From NCBI GenBank assembly GCA_964581295.1, contig CAZONX010000029.1, positions 1 to 21,131 of the forward strand: DNA of 21,131 nucleotides, in the 5' to 3' direction. The notes under the pieces were generated by a model. That model was given only the letters and a program-made list of their open reading frames with translations. It made no database searches and was not told the origin of the DNA. Shown here piece after piece: positions 14,857 through 21,131 of the stretch; position 1 is the stretch's first letter; each line of letters starts with the position of its first letter. The position numbers were made by a program, and so were the translations under genes. The stretch is from JAHEEL01 sp964581295 (GTDB lineage: Bacteria; Actinomycetota; Acidimicrobiia; Spongiisociales; UBA5794).

Positions 14857-16170
14857 CTACGTCGCCGCTAGTAGTTCGAGCATGGGGCGGAGTTTGAGGC
14901 GCGTTTCGAGCAGCTCCGACTCGGGGTTGGAATCTTCGACGATGCCCGCCCCGGCGAACAGATGAGCACGTGTGCCTTCGAGGAGACCACAGCGGAGACT
15001 GATCGCGAACTCTCCCTCAGAGGAGCCGTCGACCCAGCCGACCCCACCCGAGTACCAGCCCCGGTCGAAGCTCTCTGCCTTCGCGATGAACGCCTCTGCG
15101 GCTTCCCTCGTGGTACCGCCGACGGCTGGTGTCGGATGGAGCGCGTCGACGAGGTCGAGAATGTGCACGCCGCCGCGAGCCGAAGCGGTGATCGCGGTCG
15201 AGAGGTGTTGCACAGTCGCCATGCGCTTGAGCGAAGGATGCTCCGGCACCTGGAGGCCGTCGGTGTAGGGACCAAGTCGATCGGCCACGTCGTCGACGAC
15301 AAACCGATGCTCGATGCGGTCTTTCTCTGAGTGCATGAGTTCGTCGGCCAGGAGTCGATCTTCGGCCTCGCCTTCGCCGCGCCGAGCGGAGCCGGCAAGT
15401 GGATTCGAAGTCACGACCCCCCCATCGAGCCGCACGAGCAGCTCGGGACTCGCCCCCACGAAGGTCGCGCCGTTGGAGCGCCACCCGAAACTGAAGCACT
15501 GCCGATACGAGCGCTCGAGGTGGCTCACGAGGTTGAACCCGTCCGGGGCATCGTCGGAGCGCACCACAACGGACCGCGCGAGCACGACCTTCCTGACGGT
15601 GCCGTCGTGGATGGCGTCGACCGCCTCGGTCACAGCAGCGGTCCACTCGGAGACGGGCGGGCAAGACTCGAGGGTGTGGTCTCCCAGGTTGGGATAGGGC
15701 GGACGTGGGGGGGTCGAGAGCGAGGCGAGTCTCTCGGTGAGGTCGTCAGGATCGACATCGGAAGGCAGCGCAACGAGAAGGAGCCTCTCGTCGCCACTTC
15801 GCAGAATTGCCGCGATCGGCAGGACGGCCTCGGCCGAAGAGAACGACGCCCACGCTTCGGACCGCGGCCCATCGGGAGCAAACGCGAATCCGGTGAACGC
15901 ACGGAACGGCTCGGGAAGTGACCAGGCGTCGATGGTCGACCGCAATTGGGCGAACCGATCCGCGCCAGTCGCCGACGTCCGCGCTGCGACGCCGAGACCG
16001 CCGATCGCGTGCCCGTCTGGTGAGGAGAAGTAGAACGCTCCCTCGAAACGACTGGAACCGGCTCGGACGAAGTCCAGCGGCTCTCCGTTGAAGGGGAACA
16101 CGCCGAAGCGCACTCCGTTCGGTCCGGGAGTGAGCGCGGATCGAAGATCGAGGGCACGTGCAGGGATCAT
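14857..16170 (-). CDS. menF: Isochorismate synthase (MenF)
   Basis: A 437-residue chorismate-binding enzyme that makes isochorismate, the first committed step of menaquinone synthesis. It carries general-base Lys194 in KVVLAR, FVGASPELLVRL (237-248), SNPLAGSARRG (255-265), SEKDRIEHRFVVDD (281-294), HPTPAVGG (345-352), GWYSGGVGW (371-379) and the magnesium-binding GAGIVEDSNPESELLET (407-423). The genomic setting next to menD and the lack of salicylate- or siderophore-type neighbours favour a menaquinone role. The ATG at 16170 is used. A TAGCAT at 16185-16180 lies 9 bases upstream and could be a private -10, but the gene also follows the CBS-BON gene by 49 bases on the same strand. It converges with menD. 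Confidence 0.92.
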   Translation of the reverse strand: MIPARALDLRSALTPGPNGVRFGVFPFNGEPLDFVRAGSSRFEGAFYFSSPDGHAIGGLGVAARTSATGADRFAQLRSTIDAWSLPEPFRAFTGFAFAPDGPRSEAWASFSSAEAVLPIAAILRSGDERLLLVALPSDVDPDDLTERLASLSTPPRPPYPNLGDHTLESCPPVSEWTAAVTEAVDAIHDGTVRKVVLARSVVVRSDDAPDGFNLVSHLERSYRQCFSFGWRSNGATFVGASPELLVRLDGGVVTSNPLAGSARRGEGEAEDRLLADELMHSEKDRIEHRFVVDDVADRLGPYTDGLQVPEHPSLKRMATVQHLSTAITASARGGVHILDLVDALHPTPAVGGTTREAAEAFIAKAESFDRGWYSGGVGWVDGSSEGEFAISLRCGLLEGTRAHLFAGAGIVEDSNPESELLETRLKLRPMLELLAAT

Positions 16171-16184
16171 CGGGGCGGAATGCT

Positions 16185-16197
16185 ACCGGGGCCCGGT
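16185..16197. promoter_or_regulatory. 13-base palindrome upstream of menF
   Basis: ACCGGGGCCCGGT is a perfect inverted repeat around a central G. It lies 15-27 bases before the menF ATG and shares one base with the possible TAGCAT -10 (16185-16180). This is where a repressor site could sit, but no matching second copy was seen in the window. Confidence 0.3.
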
Positions 16198-16219
16198 CCT
16201 TGGCGGATGACGTCGCCGT

Positions 16220-16828
16220 CTATTCGGTGCCGTCGTCAAGGCGCCAGACCAGTTGACTCTCAACGTGGAGCACACCATCGAGCCGCGAGGCGAGCTCTGC
16301 AAGGAGGCGCGCTTCATTGCGCGTCCCAATTTCCCCCACGAACGTCACGACACCGTTGGTCACCGAAACGTCGAGTTCGTCTGGATCGATGAACAGGACG
16401 CGACGGATCAGGTCTTCCCGGATCTCATCCTCAATCACATCGTCCGGTCGAGTGAAGACCGAGACGATGTCGGCCCTCGAGATGATGCCGAGCAGCCGGG
16501 CGTCGTCGTCGACGACGGGGAGGCGCTTGATGTCCTGGAACGTCATCATCTTCGCCGCGTCGTAGACCTCGGTGTCCGGACTCGTCGTGACCACGCCGTC
16601 CGACATCACGTCTCCAACGGTCTCGCCGAGATCGGTCGCGCCATCCTGACGCTCGACCTCGAGCCGCAGGAAATCGGCTTCGGTGATGATGCCAACAAGC
16701 AACCCTTCCGGCGACGTCACCGGTAGCCCGCTCACCCGATTGCGGAACATGAGCCGCGCGGCATCACGGATCCCAGTCTCTCGCGAGACCGTGATCACGT
16801 CGGTCGTCATGAGGTCTACGACCTGCAC
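16220..16828 (-). CDS. CBS-CBS-BON domain protein
   Basis: A 202-residue soluble protein. CBS domain 1 covers about residues 1-60 (VVDLMTTDVITVSRETGIRDAARLM, then GLPVTSPEGLLVGIITEADFL). CBS domain 2 covers 70-128 (VGDVMSDGVVTTSPDTEVYDAAKMM, then RLPVVDDDARLLGIISRADIV). A BON domain covers about 140-198 (VSVTNGVVTFVGEIGTRNEARLLAELASRLDGV). CBS pairs bind adenyl nucleotides, and BON domains are thought to bind phospholipid or mediate membrane contact. The GTG at 16828 is supported by the Shine-Dalgarno GAGAGGA 7 bases upstream. It lies 45 bases after the acyl-CoA synthetase gene on the same strand; an energy-sensing role with that neighbour is plausible but unproven. Confidence 0.9.
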   Translation of the reverse strand: MQVVDLMTTDVITVSRETGIRDAARLMFRNRVSGLPVTSPEGLLVGIITEADFLRLEVERQDGATDLGETVGDVMSDGVVTTSPDTEVYDAAKMMTFQDIKRLPVVDDDARLLGIISRADIVSVFTRPDDVIEDEIREDLIRRVLFIDPDELDVSVTNGVVTFVGEIGTRNEARLLAELASRLDGVLHVESQLVWRLDDGTE

Positions 16829-16835
16829 TCGGTGT

Positions 16836-16842
16836 TCCTCTC
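16836..16842 (-). promoter_or_regulatory. Shine-Dalgarno (GAGAGGA) deciding the GTG start of the CBS-BON gene
   Basis: On the minus strand GAGAGGA is followed by 7 bases (ACACCGA) and then the GTG at 16828. This contrasts with the many starts in the window that lack such a site, and fits an internal gene of a longer transcript. Confidence 0.55.
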
Positions 16843-16873
16843 CTCGGCGTCGGGCGTCATTGTTGCATCTTGG

Positions 16874-19633
16874 CTACGACGCCGCCGGGATATCGGAGCG
16901 GACCGATTCATCCACCTCGCCGACGGGCTCCACCCTGATCCGAGCATCAACCACACACACACCCTCACCGGGTCTGCCCACTTTGATGGGGTTCATGTCC
17001 ATCTCGGACAACTCCGGCAGGTCCTCGATCAAGGCGGACACGCGAAGCAGCGCCTCCGTGACGGCCTCTATGTCGCCGGGTTCTGCCCCGCGGTACCCCT
17101 CGAGCAGTCGGGCCGACTTCACTTCCTGGATCATGTCTGCGACGTCGAGGTCGGTGAGCGGATGGATCCGGAACGCCACGTCGCCAATGAGTTCGACGAA
17201 GACACCGCCAAGTCCGAACACGACCAGCGGACCGAAGTTGGGATCCTCGATCATGCCGATCAGGATCTCATGCCCACCGGAGATGAACTCCTGGATCAGC
17301 ACGCCGTCCGGATCGGGTACCGACGCAACGACCTGCTGGTAGGCGTCGCGTACGGCCCCTTCGCCCTCGATGTCGAGGGCGACGCCCCCGACGTCGGACT
17401 TGTGCAGAGCGGATGGGGACAGCACCTTGAGCACCACAGGTCCGCCGATCAGGGCCGATTGCTCGACCGCCTCGTCCTCCGTCGCCACCACTGCCGACGC
17501 AGGGACACGGATCCCGTAGCTCTCGAGGACAACGTCGATCGTGTCCGGATCCAACCAGCCGCCGTCCTCGCCCATGTCGGCAAGCGCCGCGTCGAGTGCG
17601 GCGCGAGCACGATCGCGATCGACGTCGTCATACGTCGGGATCTCCCCTTCCGGCCGCCTGAGCCACTCGCCGTATCGGACGGCGTCGTTGAGCGCTTGCG
17701 CTGCTCGCTCTGGGAAGGCGAACTCAGGGATCGTCGACGTGACTTTCGGCGCCTCGTCCGAGATCTTCCCGGACTGCATGAACACGGCAAGGAACGTCTT
17801 GTCGCCTTCGTAGGCTTCCCCGACGTCCCGGATCGTGTTCTGGATCTCCAGGAGATCAATGGCGGACGCCGGGATGTGGATTGCGATCACGGCGTCCAGA
17901 TCGTCGGCCTCGAGGAGCGTCTCGAGCACGGCGCCATACTCCTTCGCGCCGGCGGCGGCGATCATATCGATCGGATTGCGGATGGCAGCCTCCGGCGCCA
18001 GCTTCTGGCGGAGACGTTCCTGGAGCTCGTCAGAGAGCACTGGCACCTCGAGGCCGCGAGATTCGAGGGCGTCGACGGCGAGGATGGCAGGGCCCCCTGC
18101 ATTCGACACGATCCCAACGCGCCGTCCCTTGGGGATCGGCTCGTTCGACAGCAGGATGGTGACGTCGAACAGTTCCTCGAGCGTGTCGACGCGGATCACG
18201 CCGGTCTGCTGAAACAACGCATCCACCGCCACATCGAGGCTCGCGAGCGAGCCGGTGTGGCTGCTCGCGGCGCGTGCGCCGGATTGCGTCCGGCCCGACT
18301 TGACGGCCACGATGGGCTTGTTGCGAGCGATCCTCCGCGCCAACCGAGCGAAGCGGCGCGGATCTCCGAACGACTCCATATACAGGAGAATCACGTCGGT
18401 CGCCGGATCGTCCTCCCAGAACAGCAGAAGGTCGTCACCCGAGACATCTGCGAGATTGCCGACGGAGACAAACGTCGAGATACCGATCCCGTGACGAGCG
18501 GCGGAATCGAGGATGGCAAGCGCCAGCGCGCCCGACTGCGACGAGAAAGCAACGTTCCCACGCGACGGCATGATCGGACCGAACTGACCGTCGAGGCTGA
18601 TCGCTGGATCCGTGTTGAGCAGACCCATGCAGTTGGGTCCCACCATCCGGATGCCGGCCGAACGGACAAGGGCGAGCAATTCCGCCTCCAGATCGGATCC
18701 AGCGCCGCCGACCTCGGAGAAGCCAGCGGAGATGACGACGAGCGCCTTCACGCCCTTGGAGATGCACTGCTCGACGGCGGGGATCACGAACCGCGAGGGA
18801 ACCACGATGAACGCAAGATCGACACTCCCCGGCGTGTCGAGAATTGTGGGGTACGCCGCGACCGACCGCACCACCGGTGACTTCGGATTGACCGGGTAGA
18901 CCGGGCCGCTGAAGTTGCCTGCCAGGAGGTTGCTGAACAGCCTCCCTCCGATCGACTCCGGATCTCGGCTCGCTCCGATGACCGCTACCGACTGCGGCGC
19001 CATCAGCGGCATCATCGACTTCGCCGCCGCCCGCTTCTCCCACTCAGCTCGGAAGGCCGAGCTCTCGTCGGTCTCCTCGTCAGGGAAGGTGATTGTATAT
19101 GCCCCCTCCTCGGCGTTGCGTTCGACGCCGTACCCTGAGGCACGAAAGACGCGCATCATCACGTGATTGTCGGCCAGCAGATACGACCGAAAACGCTCGA
19201 TTCCGCAGGTGCTCGCGTAGGCCGTCAATCGGTACAGCAGGAGCGTCCCGATGCCCTTCTGCTGATAGTCGTCACTGACCGCGAACGCTGCCTCGGCCGT
19301 CGTCGGGTCGTCGTCGATGGTGTTATATCGACCCACCGCCACGAGTCGACCGTGGTGGATTGCCACGAGCGCCATTGCGTTGCGGTAGTCGAGGCGGGTG
19401 AAGCGATCAAGCTCTTCTGGCTCGAGATCCCGCTCCGCTCGGAAGAAGCGATCGTAGGTGCTCTGGCGTGAGAGACCCCGCACCATGGCCTGGAGCGCGT
19501 CCCGATCACTCGGGGCGATCGGACGGATGTGTAGCGTCTCACCGGCGACGGTGACGGCATCCTGAACCCAATCAGCCGGATAGCCCGCCGGCGGATCGTC
19601 GACGGCGATGGGCGCTTCGATTCGGTCGGCCAC
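16874..19633 (-). CDS. GNAT acetyltransferase fused to ADP-forming acyl-CoA synthetase
   Basis: A 919-residue fusion. Residues about 30-185 are a GNAT domain with the acetyl-CoA loop YQQKGIGTLLL (123-133). Residues about 210-340 are the CoA-binding Rossmann domain (VAVIGASRDPESIGG). Next comes the ligase-CoA part with the HTG motif at His459 (SSHTGSLAS), and residues about 690-905 are an ATP-grasp domain (GGPVVLKVLSPSALHKSDVGG, then GGHEILIGMIEDPNFGPLVVFGLGG). The relatives are acetate-CoA ligase (ADP-forming) and the protein acetyltransferases PatZ/Pat. In Salmonella Pat the GNAT is C-terminal and the ligase half has lost the His; here the GNAT is N-terminal and the His is kept, so the ligase may be active. 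The start is the GTG at 19633 with AAGGGG 5 bases before it. Confidence 0.92.
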   Translation of the reverse strand: MADRIEAPIAVDDPPAGYPADWVQDAVTVAGETLHIRPIAPSDRDALQAMVRGLSRQSTYDRFFRAERDLEPEELDRFTRLDYRNAMALVAIHHGRLVAVGRYNTIDDDPTTAEAAFAVSDDYQQKGIGTLLLYRLTAYASTCGIERFRSYLLADNHVMMRVFRASGYGVERNAEEGAYTITFPDEETDESSAFRAEWEKRAAAKSMMPLMAPQSVAVIGASRDPESIGGRLFSNLLAGNFSGPVYPVNPKSPVVRSVAAYPTILDTPGSVDLAFIVVPSRFVIPAVEQCISKGVKALVVISAGFSEVGGAGSDLEAELLALVRSAGIRMVGPNCMGLLNTDPAISLDGQFGPIMPSRGNVAFSSQSGALALAILDSAARHGIGISTFVSVGNLADVSGDDLLLFWEDDPATDVILLYMESFGDPRRFARLARRIARNKPIVAVKSGRTQSGARAASSHTGSLASLDVAVDALFQQTGVIRVDTLEELFDVTILLSNEPIPKGRRVGIVSNAGGPAILAVDALESRGLEVPVLSDELQERLRQKLAPEAAIRNPIDMIAAAGAKEYGAVLETLLEADDLDAVIAIHIPASAIDLLEIQNTIRDVGEAYEGDKTFLAVFMQSGKISDEAPKVTSTIPEFAFPERAAQALNDAVRYGEWLRRPEGEIPTYDDVDRDRARAALDAALADMGEDGGWLDPDTIDVVLESYGIRVPASAVVATEDEAVEQSALIGGPVVLKVLSPSALHKSDVGGVALDIEGEGAVRDAYQQVVASVPDPDGVLIQEFISGGHEILIGMIEDPNFGPLVVFGLGGVFVELIGDVAFRIHPLTDLDVADMIQEVKSARLLEGYRGAEPGDIEAVTEALLRVSALIEDLPELSEMDMNPIKVGRPGEGVCVVDARIRVEPVGEVDESVRSDIPAAS

Positions 19634-19638
19634 TATGA

Positions 19639-19644
19639 CCCCTT
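19639..19644 (-). promoter_or_regulatory. Shine-Dalgarno-like AAGGGG for the GNAT-synthetase gene
   Basis: AAGGGG on the minus strand is followed by TCATA and the GTG at 19633, supporting that start codon. No TANNNT element sits at leaderless distance here, so this gene probably has a normal leader. Confidence 0.4.
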
Positions 19645-19689
19645 CGCTCGACAGTGCAGAAGCGATTCTCGCAGGGTCTCGGGTTCAGC

Positions 19690-19695
19690 GATACT
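19690..19695 (+). promoter_or_regulatory. Candidate -10 element (GATACT) for the FetB-like gene
   Basis: GATACT differs from TANNNT only at the first base and is followed by exactly 7 bases and the ATG at 19703, the same geometry as the better -10 elements in the window. No Shine-Dalgarno is seen. Confidence 0.35.
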
Positions 19696-19702
19696 TGCCT
19701 CG

Positions 19703-20479
19703 ATGACCACGAACATCTCCTTCATCGGTCTCGCGCTCGCGTCGTCGCTGGTCCTGGTGGCCGTCGCCCTCTCGATGTGGCAGCGACTCGATCTCGGACG
19801 ACAAATCGTGTGGGCATCGCTGCGCGCCCTCGTGCAGCTCCTCTTCGCCGGCGTCGTTCTCGCATTCCTGCTCCAGCCGGGACGGTCGACCTGGTGGTCG
19901 CTCGCCTGGGTGCTGGTGATGTTGCCATTCGCCGCCGACGTCGTTGCGCGGCGCGCTCCCGAGGTGCCGCGGGTTCGATGGCTGGCGCTCGCAGCGTTCG
20001 GTACTACGTCGATCATCATCCTCGGACTCCTGTTCGGCCTGCGAATCATCCCCCTCGAGCCGCGGACGCTCGTACCCCTGGCTGGGATGATGATCGGCAA
20101 CTCGATGACCGCCACCGTTCTCGTGGCAACACGCATCGTGGCGGAGTTCAAAGACAAGCGTCCACTGATCGAGGCTCGACTGGCGCTTGGCTTCCGCTCC
20201 ACAGACGCCTTCCTTCCCTACGTGCGCTCGTCGCTCAAGACGGCCCTGGTTCCCCAGATCGAAACGACGAAGGCCGTCGGGATCGTGTTCCTGCCGGGGG
20301 CAATGACCGGTCTCATCCTCGCCGGCGTCGATCCGATCGAGGCAGTCCGAGTTCAAGTGGTCGTGATGTACTTGGTGCTCGGATCGGTCGCCGTGGCGAC
20401 GAGCACCGTGGCGCTGGGCCTGAGCCGAACCCTCTTCACCCCCGATCAGCGAGCGATCCATTTGCCAGAGGAGCGATAG
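19703..20479 (+). CDS. fetB: UPF0014/FetB-family ABC transporter permease
   Basis: A 258-residue membrane protein with about seven hydrophobic helices. Family marks are RALVQLLFAGVVLAFL (41-56), the strongly conserved LVPLAGMMIGNSMTATVL (123-140), EARLALGFRSTDAFLP (157-172) and PQIETTKAVGIVFLPGAMTG (184-203), then ILAGVDPIEAVRVQ. In E. coli FetAB exports iron and protects against oxidative stress. The ATPase partner FetA is not next to it on either side, which is unusual. It diverges from the GNAT-synthetase gene by 69 bases. Family assignment is firm; the iron-export role is inferred from E. coli. Confidence 0.88.
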   Translation: MTTNISFIGLALASSLVLVAVALSMWQRLDLGRQIVWASLRALVQLLFAGVVLAFLLQPGRSTWWSLAWVLVMLPFAADVVARRAPEVPRVRWLALAAFGTTSIIILGLLFGLRIIPLEPRTLVPLAGMMIGNSMTATVLVATRIVAEFKDKRPLIEARLALGFRSTDAFLPYVRSSLKTALVPQIETTKAVGIVFLPGAMTGLILAGVDPIEAVRVQVVVMYLVLGSVAVATSTVALGLSRTLFTPDQRAIHLPEER

Positions 20480-20482
20480 GCT
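20477..20482 (+). promoter_or_regulatory. Candidate -10 element (TAGGCT) for the last lipoprotein gene
   Basis: TAGGCT begins with the fetB stop codon TAG and is followed by 6 bases and the GTG at 20489. A GAGGAG about 15 bases upstream is too distant for a good ribosome binding site, so a leaderless transcript is possible, though read-through from fetB is equally likely. Confidence 0.4.
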
Positions 20483-20488
20483 ATCCGG

Positions 20489-21131
20489 GTGAAACGGATC
20501 GCAATTGCTCTCACGCTTTTCCTCGCTGCGTGCTCGAACGCTTCGGGTAGTTCGGACACCAGCGATGCTCCGATCCTCGAGTCGACGAGCCCATCGTCAA
20601 CGGCAGCCGCTGCTTCGTCAGTGCCCGACGGCGGCGAAACGACCACCACTTCCACCACGATCGTCACCGGCGACGCCCGTTTCATCATCGGCGACGTCGC
20701 GTTCGGCGATTCCGGCTCCATCGAGGTCGGCAATCTCGGGCCCGACGCAGGAGACCTGACCGGCCACTGGGTCGCCGTGCACCCGTACTACCTCGAGCTT
20801 CCTCAGACGGTTCTCGCTCCCGGCAAGTCGCTGGTTATCAGCATCGACGAGGAAGCCGATCCCGAGCTCGTCATCCCGGCCGCGGGCCTCATCGGCCCCC
20901 TGAGCGGCACTTCGGGCGAGGTCGGTCTCTATTCGTCTGGTTCATTCGGGGACCCGGATGCGATGGTCGACTATGTGTTGTGGGGCTCCACGAACCAGAC
21001 GCGCTACCCGGTCGCGCTGGCCGCCGGATTGTGGCCGGAGGATGCCACGATCATCCTCGACGGGTCGGCAACTGGCCTCACCATCGTCGATCGGACCGAT
21101 CCCGGTCCACAGGGCTGGATCCCAGCCACCA
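20489..21131 (+). CDS. Lipoprotein with a lamin-tail-like beta domain (partial, runs off the window)
   Basis: The GTG at 20489 opens a frame of 214 codons with no stop before the window end. It has a textbook lipoprotein signal (MKRIAIALTLFLAAC, Cys15), an Ala/Ser/Thr-rich linker to about residue 60, and a beta-rich domain at about 62-166. That domain follows the lamin-tail pattern: IGDVAFGDSGSIEVGNLG, then a TGHWVAVHP strand, then VLAPGKSLVISI, then GEVGLYSSGSFGDPDAMVDYVLWGS. Bacterial lamin-tail domains occur on secreted nucleases, adhesins and surface proteins. The remainder is missing, so an attached enzyme domain cannot be excluded. Lipoprotein call is strong; the domain call is by eye and moderate. 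Confidence 0.75.
   Translation, partial: MKRIAIALTLFLAACSNASGSSDTSDAPILESTSPSSTAAAASSVPDGGETTTTSTTIVTGDARFIIGDVAFGDSGSIEVGNLGPDAGDLTGHWVAVHPYYLELPQTVLAPGKSLVISIDEEADPELVIPAAGLIGPLSGTSGEVGLYSSGSFGDPDAMVDYVLWGSTNQTRYPVALAAGLWPEDATIILDGSATGLTIVDRTDPGPQGWIPAT

Noticed and set aside
9250..16170. Salicylate or siderophore synthesis role for the isochorismate synthase
   Set aside because: Neighbouring menD, menE, menB and menA make menaquinone the simplest explanation, and no non-ribosomal peptide synthetase or pyruvate-lyase gene is seen.
16185..16197. Rho-independent terminator between the CBS-BON gene and menF
   Set aside because: The palindrome has essentially no loop and no following T-run on either strand, so it was kept only as a weak possible operator.
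16832..18880. A 682-codon open frame on the plus strand, opposite the acyl-CoA synthetase gene
   Set aside because: It lies entirely antisense to a gene with clear conserved domains, its translation is rich in Arg, His and Asp with no recognisable domain, and long antisense frames are expected in GC-rich coding DNA.

Overview
The window is a compact, visibly GC-rich bacterial segment. About 15 protein genes are packed with almost no spare DNA, and the longest gene-free stretch is the roughly 80-base menD/menF gap. Many genes use GTG or TTG starts, stop/start overlaps are common, and several gene groups begin with a TANNNT hexamer 6-8 bases before the start codon with no Shine-Dalgarno. With an M. 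tuberculosis-like type II MenB and a classical menaquinone pathway, this points to an Actinomycetota member, perhaps Acidimicrobiia; that class-level guess is inference. A run of exactly 100 N at 13610-13709 shows a draft scaffold, probably a metagenome-assembled genome. I see no rRNA, tRNA, CRISPR array, transposase, phage gene or defence system.

Left part (1-9238). A partial BrkB/YihY-family membrane protein on the minus strand diverges from two plus-strand gene groups. The first pairs a PQQ-type beta-propeller lipoprotein with an overlapping membrane-anchored endonuclease/exonuclease/phosphatase (EEP) fold protein that has lost most catalytic residues. The second is an overlapping run of an M3 metallopeptidase, a very large GH57 glycosidase lipoprotein and a CHAD-domain protein.

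Middle part (9250-16170). This is a rearranged menaquinone locus: menE (-), menB and menA (+), a DUF1648-type membrane protein (-), menD (+, interrupted by the gap) and menF (-). Together they cover chorismate to isochorismate (MenF), SEPHCHC formation (MenD), OSB activation (MenE), ring closure (MenB) and prenylation (MenA). MenH, MenC, the DHNA-CoA thioesterase and the final methyltransferase are not here. Two different 7-bp tandem repeat arrays sit exactly at the 3' ends of menB and menD. The menD array continues the reading frame and supplies the stop codon, and it faces a degenerate inverted copy at the end of menF.

Right part (16220-21131). On the minus strand, a GNAT acetyltransferase fused to an ADP-forming acyl-CoA synthetase is followed by a CBS-CBS-BON protein, apparently in one transcription unit leading towards menF. 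On the plus strand are a FetB/UPF0014-type permease without its ATPase and a partial lipoprotein with a lamin-tail-like beta domain, cut by the window end.

Most genes are ordinary. The parts worth a second look are the heptamer arrays, the consistent leaderless-promoter geometry, the degenerate EEP protein and the peptidase-GH57-CHAD operon. I did not find a convincing new multi-gene system.
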